In this document: positions 1 to 11,600 of the stretch, one piece after another
Layout of the letters: the number at the start of each line of letters is the position of its first letter
How positions within the stretch are numbered: the first letter of the stretch is position 1
Origin: Scleromitrula shiraiana
Lineage: Eukaryota > Ascomycota > Leotiomycetes > Helotiales > Sclerotiniaceae
NCBI GenBank assembly: GCA_028455995.1
Contig: JABELC010000008.1
Location: 1,721,001 to 1,785,000, forward strand
Reading direction: 5' to 3'
Length of the DNA: 64,000 bases
Made by a program: the position numbers and the translations under genes
Notes under the pieces: model-generated
Seen by the model: only the letters and a program-made list of their open reading frames with translations
Database searches by the model: none
What the model was told of the DNA's origin: nothing

Positions 1-2844
1 ACCAATAGATTTAATTTTGACATCTCCTTGGGGTGACCAAGAGTCTGAGAAGATAGGGAATCGCCGTTCCCTGCAACCCTTTACTCGAATGGTGCAACCA
101 GTAATCTTGAGTAACCCAGGATCCATCGGAGTTCCAGAGATGGCAAGTATTTGAGTTCGATATGGACCGATGACGGTATTCTGTACAGAAGATTCAAATT
201 CTGCCCCTTCAGTGTCAAGTTTGATGCTTTCTATTTCGACATCGAATTCGTATGGATTTTGCAAAGTCACCTTAAATACTGCCGCTTCCCCTGCAACCAT
301 CATGTGGTCGACAATAGAAGCGTTTGGAGGTCGTAAGAATGGATTGTATATGAATGGATTAACCTCACGTGAGATAGCAATGGTCTCCCCATCAGGAAGC
401 TCTCCACGTGTATGTGGAATAGGAGTTCTCGAGGGTGGTAATGCCTCAAGCTCGACCCCACGAACAAGAAATTCATCCCAATATTCAGCAAATAAATGGC
501 TAATTCCCAAAGTCTTTGCAGCGCCAAGTGTTCGAGTAATATTAGTCATAAGTCGAATTTGTTCTTCCCGACTCATATTAGGAGAAGCATTCTCGCTTCG
601 TGGGCCTGGAGCTACACCACTGCCAGCTGTCCTCAACAAGTCAGTGGTGAACTGTAATACACCCTGAAAGTCTGGTAATGCTTCAGACAGATTGATACAA
701 GATCTCAAGATCTCCATTTTTAGTGCTTGACTACCAAAAGAACGAATAGAAGCATCATGAAGTATTCTAGCAATAGAAGCTTCATTTGAATCATCGATAA
801 CATTTTCATCTCCAGTAGATTTCTTAGAAGCCACAACACCATATGTTTGGGCCAATAAACCAAGAAATGCATCAACCCCGTTCTCAACATCGCCCTCACC
901 CAACTCAAGAGCTCCAGCTCCATTACTATTCCCATTAGCACTCAACGCAGCTAATCCAGCAGCTGGATGAACGCCCATTTCAGCGGCACCTCTAAGGCGG
1001 GCTTGAACAAGAGCCGGTACCAGAACTGAAACTAACTCCCGTATCACCATTGCCTTCTTTCTATTATATCCCAATGATCCAAGAACAGATGATATGCCAC
1101 TCAATATTATTATGCGATCTACAGTGGTTAAATTTTCTGTCGAAGAGTATACAGGAAGAGCTCTCAGAATAGTTTTGAGAATTTCTCCACGAGTTGGTTG
1201 GATGTTTAGTCGTGGGGTTGCGAGGTTTGGTGGTTTTTGAAAAGGAGTTCCAAGAACAATGAGCTGCAACACCTCATCAGTCAGGTGACCACCGCCTGTG
1301 TGAATAGCGGAACAGAGCTTGGAATATCGAATAACGGTTTCTGAAAAAGGGTACTGTGGCATCGATTCACCACTGTTGTTTGCGGCTCTAGTGTACAAAT
1401 TTAAAATCCTGTCCAGCAGTTCTGGTAATAAAACTGTGAGATTCTGAAGAGAAACGAGTCGATTACTAGCCGAGCTTCTCTGCTCCAAAGTACTTGTTGA
1501 TGTTGGTGCTTTCTCCGCAGTAACGTAACAAATCTGCGGAATTTGAAAGTCCAATCCTGTCCATGCAAGCATAAGCATGCTAACAAGAATATTATCGAGT
1601 GCTTTAGCATGCCACAAATGATCAAGGTTGGCTTTAGCGATGGAAGCATTCTCAACCAATTCACGTAAAGCATCGCTCCATCTGCCAGCACTCATATACA
1701 TTGATCCAATAACAATACCAACTCGACTTTTTCCTTTAGTTCTTGATCGCTCACTGATACTTCCAGATCCGAACCCTACAATTGATAATCGATCTCGGCT
1801 GGTCTCCCTACTTGGCGTACCCAGCCGAGAAGGTAGGTTTTTCAGTGTGGGTGTACTATCACTACCAACTATATCATCAAAAGTTGGCGCAGAACCAGAT
1901 TGAATTCCAGTAGCAGGACTCGACGAACGTCCTAATGGTGAAGAAGTCCCAGAGTCTGATCCCGCAGAGCGGAGTTGGGCTGGCATTGACATGCGATAAT
2001 TACTTCGTTCGACAGCACTGGCAGGAGAGCCAGATCTAGAATCTTGTTTTGAGAATGAAAGCTGCGAATTCCGCCTTGACGATCCATCTGGCGAAAGTCC
2101 TCCCCACGAACTCCCATTATATTGTATATTATTCAATGTTTGACCTGGAGAGTCGATTGTGCTCAGTGCCTGGAGTGATTTCGCAAGGGTTGTCATCTCT
2201 GCCAGTAGTAACGCAGATATATCGCACATAATAGTTTTCATAGTCGTTAAACCACAATCAACTGGTGGCGGCACAGGGACCAAACCTTCCGGTAAAGGTG
2301 TTGCGGAACTCTCGTGTGCATAGTCGAATATTAAAACCTGGTGCACTAGAGCTTTTGTATACCTGTCTCTCAGATCTTCCAAATCCTGATAAAGATCCCG
2401 CACATTTTGATCCAAACTCGATATCCCACTACCATTCATACCCCTCGATGTGCCTTTATAAGATGTATGTTCGAGCTCCACACCATCTGCAATGGCTATA
2501 ATAACGAGTGGTTCCCTGTAAAGCTCGAAGGGGGATAATGCAAGATGCGAGGGCGGCGGGGAATGTGTCGTAAGATCATAAACAATCATCCCCAAAGGAA
2601 AAGCCAATGGGGAGAACATATCTGGCAAAGAAGAAGTTAGGACATGATCTGCGCGCGGTGGAGGAGGTAGCTTCTTCTTACTTCTATTAGGACGTCCATC
2701 AGGACTTATATCTCCCAACCTCACCACATTTTGAGGTTGTAATCTTTCTACAAAGCTTAGGAACCTTGCACGTTTGATCTGGCCAATTGGCAGCAGTACT
2801 ACACGTACTCTCGCAGGAGCAACGGGCGACAGCTGATCGAGCAT
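1..2844 (-). CDS. TRS120: TRAPP complex subunit Trs120/TRAPPC9 (HypA-like), 3' end outside window
   Basis: The minus strand is open for 948 codons with no stop, from ATG at 2844 to the window edge, so the C-terminal part is missing. The N-terminus reads MLDQLSPVAPARVRVVLLPI, then GQIKRARFLSFVERLQ and a block ending SHLALSPFELYREPLVIIAIADG-like. These match the conserved start of fungal Trs120 proteins (HypA in Aspergillus). A Ser-rich low-complexity linker lies near residues 230-340, followed by a helical, TPR-like stretch. By family knowledge Trs120 is a subunit of the TRAPP II complex that activates Rab GTPases at the late Golgi. The ATG at 2844 was chosen because the conserved motif begins directly after it. 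An in-frame stop lies about 60 bases upstream, so a short upstream exon joined by splicing cannot be excluded. No intron is needed in the visible part. Confidence 0.85.
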   Translation of the reverse strand, partial: MLDQLSPVAPARVRVVLLPIGQIKRARFLSFVERLQPQNVVRLGDISPDGRPNRSKKKLPPPPRADHVLTSSLPDMFSPLAFPLGMIVYDLTTHSPPPSHLALSPFELYREPLVIIAIADGVELEHTSYKGTSRGMNGSGISSLDQNVRDLYQDLEDLRDRYTKALVHQVLIFDYAHESSATPLPEGLVPVPPPVDCGLTTMKTIMCDISALLLAEMTTLAKSLQALSTIDSPGQTLNNIQYNGSSWGGLSPDGSSRRNSQLSFSKQDSRSGSPASAVERSNYRMSMPAQLRSAGSDSGTSSPLGRSSSPATGIQSGSAPTFDDIVGSDSTPTLKNLPSRLGTPSRETSRDRLSIVGFGSGSISERSRTKGKSRVGIVIGSMYMSAGRWSDALRELVENASIAKANLDHLWHAKALDNILVSMLMLAWTGLDFQIPQICYVTAEKAPTSTSTLEQRSSASNRLVSLQNLTVLLPELLDRILNLYTRAANNSGESMPQYPFSETVIRYSKLCSAIHTGGGHLTDEVLQLIVLGTPFQKPPNLATPRLNIQPTRGEILKTILRALPVYSSTENLTTVDRIIILSGISSVLGSLGYNRKKAMVIRELVSVLVPALVQARLRGAAEMGVHPAAGLAALSANGNSNGAGALELGEGDVENGVDAFLGLLAQTYGVVASKKSTGDENVIDDSNEASIARILHDASIRSFGSQALKMEILRSCINLSEALPDFQGVLQFTTDLLRTAGSGVAPGPRSENASPNMSREEQIRLMTNITRTLGAAKTLGISHLFAEYWDEFLVRGVELEALPPSRTPIPHTRGELPDGETIAISREVNPFIYNPFLRPPNASIVDHMMVAGEAAVFKVTLQNPYEFDVEIESIKLDTEGAEFESSVQNTVIGPYRTQILAISGTPMDPGLLKITGCTIRVKGCRERRFPIFSDSWSPQGDVKIKSIG

Positions 2845-3583
2845 TCTGAGAACATTTGGGATGCAATGCGCCAGGCCAGAGAAAGCTCTATTTCTCGAGG
2901 TATGTTAATTTTATTGATTCGATCTGGGATCCATATCTATCGGGGAGTAATAAATTTGATATCTGACAGCTTCAAGGAAAATAAAATAATAAACTGTCAA
3001 GTATAATGATTTTATTTATAAAGTCTTTGCTCTAAGATGGACGATACAGATTATCCCCTGTTGTACGTTGGCCATTACTTTTTGAATTTGCGTGGTTAGA
3101 TTTTATGATGTACCGTACTGATCTTCATGGTCCCATTTATTTCTTTGACTTCACTTCATTTTCACTTCATCTTCGCTTCATCTTCACTGCCTACAAACTT
3201 ATACGAAACACTACTCCAAAATAATCGAGTGAAAATGAATTCATATAGTCGGAAAAATGACTGGTCACATTCCTCACATATCCTGATTCCAGTTGGCGTA
3301 GTTTAACGTTGGAATCATTTGTAGATGTCCAGTATTCTCAGAATTCACAATCTCCAAAACCATCTCAAGCAACTTTTGAATATCATTTCTTTCTGTCAGC
3401 TAACAGTTCTTGAGTGCTGAAAAATTTCGTATACAATTGGATTCTCATGATATTCTTCCTTCCATTTATTTGTCGAAAGGGATTGGCTGAGTACCACCCA
3501 GTGTATATCTCCCAGCCATTCCATACAATATATTCCTCCAACTCCAAGACTCCAAGGTCAAGTTATCATCACTCCTAGACCAC
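2845..3583. other. Intergenic, no gene seen
   Basis: This is the upstream region of TRS120 and the downstream side of the small coiled-coil gene. I see ordinary mixed sequence with a short run of CTTCATTTTCACTTCAT-like direct repeats near 3145-3190, and no coding or RNA gene. Confidence 0.5.
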
Positions 3584-4171
3584 TCAATTGCCACGATTAG
3601 AATTATCGGAATTTGAGATTGTAGGAGCTGTAAGGGTAATAGTGTCAGTCGAAACTGCCGTAGTCGCAGTCGTCACAGCCTTATTCGCAGTAATAGCTTC
3701 AATAGCAATAGTAAGATCTTCAACCTGCTGCTCCAGGTTCGCGATCTAAAAGCCACATGATTAGTTTCCTTTCCACTCGAAAATCTTTTCTAAACCGCAT
3801 ACCGTCGTAAAAAGCTTCTCTCTCTGTGCTAATAGTAGCTCCACCTCCCACTCCTTTCTCTGATGGGCTCTCATCTCATCGTGAAGTTGTTCCTCTCTGT
3901 TCTCTTTCTGTTCATATCGAGGTTATCAGTTTAGATCGAAGAAAAGAAATAGAAATCAAACAAGAATCAATATTAAATTATATACTTGAGCTCTAAGATC
4001 CTTAATATAAGCCAATTGGCAAGTAATTCGGTGCTCCCACTGGCTATCCTTTTCGTCTCGTTGCTCTTTGAGTTTTTGAATGATAGTAGTTTGATTTGCA
4101 ATCAAATCTCGTTGCTTCCGAAGTTGGTCTTTGAGACCACCGATTGTGTTTGGTTCATTGTTGTTTGACAT
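3584..4171 (-). CDS. Small coiled-coil protein, three exons, function unknown
   Basis: Splicing 4171-3986, 3907-3803 and 3745-3584 gives 453 bases, about 150 residues. Both introns (78 and 57 bp) have GT-AG ends and keep the frame. The product starts MSNNNEPNTIGGLKDQLRKQ and is rich in E, K, Q and R through about residue 115, with heptad-like spacing (coiled coil). It then changes to a T/S/A-rich tail ending RGN. No signal peptide, membrane segment or known domain is visible. The ATG at 4171 is the first in frame; an upstream TTG was rejected as a start. The composition resembles short structural or bZIP-like coils, but no basic DNA-binding region is visible. I do not recognise the family. 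Confidence 0.6.
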
Positions 4172-4776
4172 TTTTGTCAAATATGGCTATCCCTCAATTT
4201 TTGGTTGCGGAGATTGAATTGGTAATTAATTTTAAAAAGGAATTAGTTCTGAATAGGTCAATGTTTTTGAGGTTGTTGTCTGAGAAATATTTTTGGAGAT
4301 TTTATTCATTTTTGAAGTGTTTTCAATCTAGGCGAGACAGCGAGACCATGGCTGGAAACCATAGAGTAGAGCCATAAAATTTTTGTGACCTCACCGGTAT
4401 CGCTCAAGCGAACTAGAATAAGAGCAGAAAAGTTCATCATCTTCTCGCAGCCTTCTTGTACTTTCGTTTATACAGTACCTTATGTCACATTCAGTGGCTA
4501 TTGTCCAGCACGCCTTGGGCAAACAATTCACGTCATTTAAAGATGTTGATTTTTTTTTGTCGCGATATATGGCATATTACTCCATTTTTGTCTCATCGAA
4601 TACAAAGGCTTTCAAGCCAATGATATCGAAAATCTGCCCAACTGATGAATACTACCTCCTCATCACGCTCCTCTAGTATATAACCATCGTCTACCATCTC
4701 CAACCCGACTACCCGACCAAATTCATTTTCTCTTGTTAGTATATTTCCTCGCAGGTTCCTTTCCAAAACAAATACG

Positions 4777-5844
4777 TTAGTCGTTGACATCTGCGATACT
4801 ACTGCCCGGACTTACATCGAGGTAAACGCATCGATTATTACTGCTAGCGCAGATAGAGCATGATGGCAACTGCTTATCACACCCAAAATGACGCGAGTAA
4901 CAACTGGTGCACGCTCGATGTGCTAAATTTTGTGAAGAGGTGAGATTTGAAATAGTGCGTTGAGGATTTTGTGGGTGGGCATCTGTGGTGGATTGAGAGT
5001 TCAATGCTTGTGTATCTTGCGGCGTTCCTTCATCATCCGTCATATCTGCCTCATAGCCAAGATCAGCAGCCGGTCTGGGGTAAATCGATACGTATCCCCC
5101 GCTTTTTTCAGATCGATTCGCTTGACCAAAGTTATTAGTAGCATTGCGAGCAGCGGTTCGAGTGGTTACATTTCTGTGATTGGCGGAAGTAGATGTATGT
5201 GGAGCAAGCCCATCAAAGACATCAATATCAGGCGCATTCCTCGCATGTTCCATCGCGCTCTCCCGAAGATCTTGCCAATATTGATTCAAGCTAACTCGAC
5301 CACTAACCTCTTTCGCATTCGTACGACTAGCGAGCTCGAGAATAAACGGATCAAGAGGTGGAACTATGCTTTGCTTCGGATAACAACCTCCTCGAGTTTC
5401 AGGGACCATTTGATTTTGACGAATGTTGCGGTACAATTTAGCGATTTGAGCACTAGTTGAACTAAATAATCGCACCCGTCTATTCTGCTCTCGAACTGCT
5501 TTTGCTCGTTCCTTCCGCGTCGAACTTTGACCCCCCTCGTATTCTCCACCCCTATTACCAACATCAACATCCATAGGACCATTCCCCGCCCTCAACGTCT
5601 GCGAAATCCAGGTAGATTTAAATTCGAAACAATCATCCTGCTCAATACACACCGGAACTGTACTTTCCCCTTTGATAACACCATTTCTGTCGAAGTGGAT
5701 AAGAGGTGGTTCGTAACTGGTTCGTACGACGCGGTTTTTGAGGACGGAGAGGTTGCTAACGGTGCCGGTGTGTGCGGAATGGGGGATGCTCGTTAGGGAT
5801 TTAAATTTTCGGACGTCGATTGGGGTGGACTTTTTTCTTGCCAT
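4777..5844 (-). CDS. Protein with a C-terminal Zn2Cys6 binuclear cluster
   Basis: The single open frame of 355 codons starts at ATG 5844 (MARKKSTPIDVRK). Near the C-terminus is a perfect zinc cluster: C312-x2-C315-x6-C322-x6-C329-x2-C332-x6-C339. This is the DNA-binding module of fungal Gal4-type regulators. The usual N-terminal position is reversed and no room remains for a middle homology (fungal-specific TF) domain. The rest is polar and probably disordered, with short basic patches (RKERAKAVREQNRRVRLF). A consensus GTAAGT lies just after the cluster. Splicing it to an AAAG acceptor 57 bp on would replace the last 12 residues with a short basic tail ending KRK. Both ends are possible. A sequence-specific regulator is an inference from the cluster alone. 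Confidence 0.75.
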   Translation of the reverse strand: MARKKSTPIDVRKFKSLTSIPHSAHTGTVSNLSVLKNRVVRTSYEPPLIHFDRNGVIKGESTVPVCIEQDDCFEFKSTWISQTLRAGNGPMDVDVGNRGGEYEGGQSSTRKERAKAVREQNRRVRLFSSTSAQIAKLYRNIRQNQMVPETRGGCYPKQSIVPPLDPFILELASRTNAKEVSGRVSLNQYWQDLRESAMEHARNAPDIDVFDGLAPHTSTSANHRNVTTRTAARNATNNFGQANRSEKSGGYVSIYPRPAADLGYEADMTDDEGTPQDTQALNSQSTTDAHPQNPQRTISNLTSSQNLAHRACTSCYSRHFGCDKQLPSCSICASSNNRCVYLDVSPGSSIADVND

Positions 5845-7471
5845 CGTGATAGAGTGGTGATGAAGTGGTGAGATGTTCTGGAGTTAATGATTTTAGAAGA
5901 GGACAATACTGAAAATTTATGGCGGGGTGATAGGTTTTTGGAAAGTGAAGTGAAAGTGAACGGTTATTATTTCGCTTTTCTCGAAAAATAATTTTTTTAT
6001 TCTTCCTCAATTATGGCCCATACAAATATCCGGTATCGGTAATGAGAAGTAGTTATAACAAGTATATCAGGAAGCTGGGTATTATTATTTCTTTTATAAT
6101 GATGTTGTGAATAGTATCCTGTGATACTCTCTTGTACTTTCTGTTAGTGGACAATAGATTTAGATAGACTATAAGTACGGGATGTAACTACGCCTCTTCA
6201 AATGCTTCAAGAAATAATTCTATTTGCGATTTGCCCAATGGAAGTTTTCCTTGCAGAAGAACAAGTGAATTTTTCTTTATTTGTTGAGTTGCTGTTTGGG
6301 TTAATTATCAAATTATCAGATAATAGATTGATTGACTCTTGTACAGTGAATACCAATTTCTGACATTTGAATGATTTGTATGGAGGAGATGCTATCCAAT
6401 TTCATCCATTGTTCCTTGTATAAAGCTCCATCCTTCTATGGAATCGTTGCTGTAACAGTGCAGCTGAATCAGAGGCCCATTACCATACTGACCCCTTCAA
6501 ATCTCTTCATGATATATATATGCGGTTTATTCTTTTCACCGGCACTAATCCTACAATATTAGCAGATTTATTAGACACCTAGGCAAGTACTCCGTGATAA
6601 ACAAACGAGTTAAGAAATTGCTACCATCATAACCTAACCTCCCTATCCCATCTAAGACGAAAGTCAACTCAAGATGGAGTGCTTGTGCTATAAACTCCTC
6701 AGGCCGCCTCATCACTTTCTGCGTCGATATAGATATACCAAACGCAAATCTATTCAAATCCAGATGCAATTCAAATTAAAAGCGCGTTACTCCGGGGAAA
6801 GTAGTCTTTATTATGTCAGTGCAATAGACGTAATTGCTTTTGAGTTGTCGAAAATGGATTCATATAAGTCCGCTAGGACAAGAAAATGATCGTTTTTGAT
6901 GAGGAAGTTGTCAATTTTAAGGTTGCAACCAAGTGCTTCTTTAGAGTGTATATATTCCACAACTGCAACCGTTTGAGATTGCTATATGATGTTATGTTTA
7001 GATCATATAATCTTGGGATAGTTTCCCAACAATTCATTGTGGTCGTGCAGTAGTGAAAGGATTCAAGTCAAAATGCTGCATAAGTATGCCATCATTGGGG
7101 AGATATCAAAGGAAGAGACCTATTCCCATTCCTGAATCAACCTCTCCATAGCATTCTGATACATTGAGGTCATTACCACTGGGTCGTTCATAAATTTGGC
7201 TTTTAGTAATCAAGGCTAGTTCATATTCACCTGGTCGTTTTTGAGTCGTCTTAGAGCTATCTCACTATCGATGACTCTCGATAATTCAGCACAAGAGACT
7301 ACAGTTGACAAGTTTTATGTCACTGTCCTTTAATTCCGCAAAGACTTCTTGGAGAGAAGTTATGAGTGTGATAGGTACCCAAATCCATTTCTTGGTTCTC
7401 ATTTGACCTTCCTTGCTTAAAATAAATACCTCTACATCACTGTGGTACACATATATCCTTTGCCATTCTAG
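5845..7471. other. Intergenic, no gene recognised
   Basis: About 1.6 kb between the Zn2Cys6 gene and the 2EXR remnant. Open frames here are short, lack codon structure and show no known motif on either strand. The part next to 5844 is probably the promoter and 5' leader of the Zn2Cys6 gene. Confidence 0.4.
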
Positions 7472-8628
7472 TTCATCATCAAAGCATTCAAGATATTCAA
7501 CAACGATGGACCATACAATCCACAGCACAAATCCCTCCAAATCCAACAAACTACAATCCAAGATTCTACGGTCGGAACGTTTCAAAGAGAGACACCGCCT
7601 GTTGAGAATATCCAAAAGGAGAATTTGCAGCTTCCAAATTAAATCTCCGTCCCAAGTTCTATCAAAGATCTCCAAAATGAAATTTTCCAACTTCGAGATC
7701 AGAATGTAATTTTACTCGCACACGTACAAGAATTGTCGCAAGAACAATTTTCAAAATTTGGACAACTACCCCTCGAAACTCGTCGTAAGATTTGGAGCTA
7801 CGCGTTTGCGGTAGGGCAAGTTCACGCTATCAATACACAAACACACAGGATCAGCACTGGCAGCTTGAATGCACTTTTCTTGGCATGCCGTCAGTCTCGA
7901 GCACGTGGACTTGAGTTAAACCAGCAATACTTTATGTTTAAAACCGATCAGAGTCGAATCAAGTGCAAAGTTCCACTTGACCATAACGATACCATATGGA
8001 TGGCTCCCAGGAGTAAATTCAGCGATTGAAATGGAATCAAATTCTTTTGCAATAAGTGTAACGCGGGTACCAATGGAAGGGACTCGGATGTTGGTCAATA
8101 CTTTTTGAATCCATCTCGTTGCCAAGGTCATGGCATATATACATTAACAGTAAGCGACAAAGGCTGGGTCATTCTTGGAACTTGATCTCCCTCTAAAATT
8201 GACATTTTATGCCATTTGATCATGTTTGCTGTTGAGGAGGTATACATCATTATGGGGCAAAATGATGATGTTCACGATTGTGATGTTACCCTCGTACCAG
8301 AAGATCCAATTATGAACTGAAGCGTTGGAAAAGCAATGGTTGTTATGGTATATGGGAATCACTGGAAATGGAACAGTTGAAGAGGATGGAAGAGCGTAAA
8401 GCCTTTCCTGCTGAGTGTGAGGCACTTATAGGAGATGGTGAGTTATTCTTTTGCAATATGCCAATCAATGCTAATATATTTTCGATAGTTTATAGAATTT
8501 TCACTAGCGATGAAACCGATGCCCTACCGGAAGTTCGTGACCTTTCGTTTTGGAAGGTTCCCAAAGTTCGATATATGGAGGCAATATCTCATTCGAATCG
8601 AATCGGTTTTTCTTTATTCGTTGCCTAG
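7472..8628 (+). pseudogene. Decayed 2EXR-domain (F-box-like) gene
   Basis: One reading frame carries a coil-like N-terminus (…ENIQKENLQL…) from 7472. A TAA interrupts it at 7640-7642, and it then runs on as coil (KDLQNEIFQLRDQNVILL) into FSKFGQLPLETRRKIWSYAF and LNALFLACRQSRARGLEL. These last two blocks match the start and middle of the fungal 2EXR domain. The frame stops again at 8027-8029. Further family-like pieces follow: IMFAVEEVYIIMGQNDD near 8220-8270 after a plausible intron at 8150-8236, and LPEVRDLSFWKVPKVRY in another frame near 8524-8580. At least two stops and one frame change separate these pieces. I read it as a broken member of this large, expendable fungal family. An unrecognised intron could explain the first stop but not the rest. 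Confidence 0.5.
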
Positions 8629-11600
8629 GGTATATATTCAAGCTTTCATTGGTCACTCATACCAGAAACAATACAATAAGAGTCATTACGCTTGTTATGT
8701 CATTCATATAGGTTATTATCAATCATCTTCAACGCATCAGTCCATCATATCAGCATTTTTCGATTTATATACGTTCAAAACAGATATGATTTTTGTGTGA
8801 TTGATTTCGCGCATAGTTTAATATTTTTACGTGAACTCCACTCCCTCTTCTAGTATCATTGTAAACCACGAACAACAATAACTTCACCTAATAATTATAC
8901 TCTTACTGCTTTTTTTGCGTCCAATGTACTGGGTACGAGTACATGGTCTGAAGCCTTACAGGAAATTATCTAAAACTGCAAAAGTTTGTTGTATTCCTTT
9001 GTGATTAGGTTTCTGAAGAGCTAAATGTATTCTTCAAACTCAAACTTGCAACGTCATCTAGATCTGCGTAACACCTATCTCTGTTTTTCTGTATACAAAA
9101 AGAATCAAATATAGTTAGACGTAGCGGGGTAATTAGTCTCGCTTAACCGAACTGCTAGTGCAGCGACGTGCCAGTGTGTGTCTTCACGAATAATTACTTT
9201 CATTTTCTAGCTTTCCTACATTCTATAAATAGTCACTCAATATTCTATAATATGAGACTGCAATGTATGAATAAAATTTTTCCTGTCACGTTGTCTAATT
9301 CCTTCGTTCAGAATCAAAATCAGGAAATCGCGATGCGAGTCATCACTTGCTTAGTAATCTTACTCATCACCATGTCAAACGAATTACTTCGTTTACAATC
9401 ATCACACCCCTCATCAATTTATAAAGTCAACATATTGAGACCAATGAAACTTGTTTTTATCATCGTCCATAAATGTTTTTCGCCTGTTTGCAGTCTGATC
9501 TAGGTGCATGTAACCTAAATAACCATCATTACTATGGCACTGAGATTGGTTTGGCTGCGAGTATGATCTGCATGAATGTGTCCACAACGGTATATATTTA
9601 ATTGGACTACAGCAATGCAGTAGATTCTTAATATATCGACAACGAAACCTTGTCTTAACCAACCACAATTCTGTGGAAAACCACAAATCTTCCACACAAA
9701 CTCAAGAAGAAAAACTTCTTGATATTAGTTCAGATAACGCCTTGGAGCTATTCATGTTTCATAATGTCGGTCGCTCATGTTTTTCCTGCTTAGCTCTGCT
9801 CGATAAGAGGTTTGAAATCTTTTATATCCTCAAGCAATCCATCTCCGAGCTAAAGTTTGATAGAAATTCACTATAGCGGAGGGTTCTTTTCCTTTTGACT
9901 GATGGAGATGGTGCGGGGTATAAGTGAGGGGTAGCGTACTACTAATCCAATTCTCAACCCCAATTGAGTGGAGTCTTCTGGATAAGATGAAAGAATTCAC
10001 AATGTGAATTGATAGAATATGTACGAGTCAGTGTAAGTGCAATGAGGGAGTTACATGTTCTAGCTGCTTCCTGAGTTACTTCAAATTGTTGACGCTCAGA
10101 AACGAACATATGAGAAAAGAGGTTGATGGTTCAGGTCTGATTAGTCAGCATCTTGGAAGCTCTTATAACCCTCGACGTTACCTAGTTTTAGATCAACAAC
10201 TTCAACAATACAACTACAATTACTCCATACTAGTTTCTCTATTTTCTATATGGTTCTCAAATTTTCTGTGCTATACTTAGGTTTCGTATTTACACGATAT
10301 TTTTGGGGGGTGGAGGCGAGGTATTATGAAGTTTTACGGTCGTCATTTGATTATCGTTTTGTTGTTGTCGTTTTAGCTACTTGTTGTCGCTATTTACCAA
10401 CATTGGAGAACCTGACGTGAATAAACACCCTGGATACCTAAGTGAATGGCTACAAGCAAGTTACTTTAATATCATTCACCAAATTTATTAGACCATGGCA
10501 AGGAAGATATGCTAAGCATTTGGAGCTATCTGCTTTTTCTCCAACATTGGATCACTCTCTCAGCCTTTGTTACCATTGGCTAATTGAAACGCATGGCCTT
10601 GGTTAAATTGAAAATCGGGTAGACCAATAAGTGGAGGGTTTTATACAGCAAGTTGACAGTTGATTTTTTTACCCTGCAGTTTGGTAATTCTACTTGATAT
10701 GGATCGTTATTGTGAATTATATCAAGATCTCTGCTGTTGTGTTGCAGTATTATAGCTATGCGTTGGTGACATATTCAAGGCAGAGAATACAAGAACAACG
10801 CAGGTATCTCCCATGTATGATAGCAATCTATGGCTGTAACATACAATACAATATCAAAAACCCACACTTACCGGTCTGAATCGTACAGCTATCTTGCAGA
10901 GATTTCTTCTACTCTAATGTTGTCATTATCTCTACGTAAATTTGTCATTGTTGAATTCTAACTATACATAGGACACATTTTATGATCCCATTGGAACAAG
11001 GTTTTATTCGACCTTGGAACACACTTGCGTAAGCTTCCGGCTGGTAAGATTGTTTGATACCTTGAAAATACCAGCGTATTTATTACCTTTTTCAATTTAT
11101 ATACCAAAATAGTTTCAATCCGAGGTTGTGAGTTCAGGTCTTTTACGTCTAGATATGATCCTATGATTGAATCTGGCATAGTTCACATGACTCACAATAT
11201 CTTTTCCAACTTTGGAGTGGGTTTCTCAAGGCTAGAAGTAGGAGGTAAACGTGCGGAGAAACAACGAACATTAATAGCCGAAGGAAGCCAAACTGGAAGT
11301 GTGTGAACGCGGTATTATAAAATCTCGCATGCTAATTCCTTTGATTAGTTCGTTCTTTTTGATATCCTCAATCCCCAAATGAGGGTTATTCAAGCTTAGG
11401 CGTTACTCCATGGTTCTATCTCTCCATCTAGGTTATATTTTGATCTCTGCTACTAGAATTCTTGAATATTTTTGAATGAATCTAAAGGTTGAAAGTTTCA
11501 AAATGCGAATGGTATATTCACAATATACACAATTGGCTTGAGTATGCTTGTATCTTGACAAAGATGCAAAACCTGATACAAACACCCGAAGAAGAAAGCT

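Noticed and set aside
3956..4180. Longer start (TTG at 4180) and intron read-through for the small coiled-coil gene
   Set aside because: TTG starts are not expected here, and the spliced three-exon model keeps the coil going in frame.
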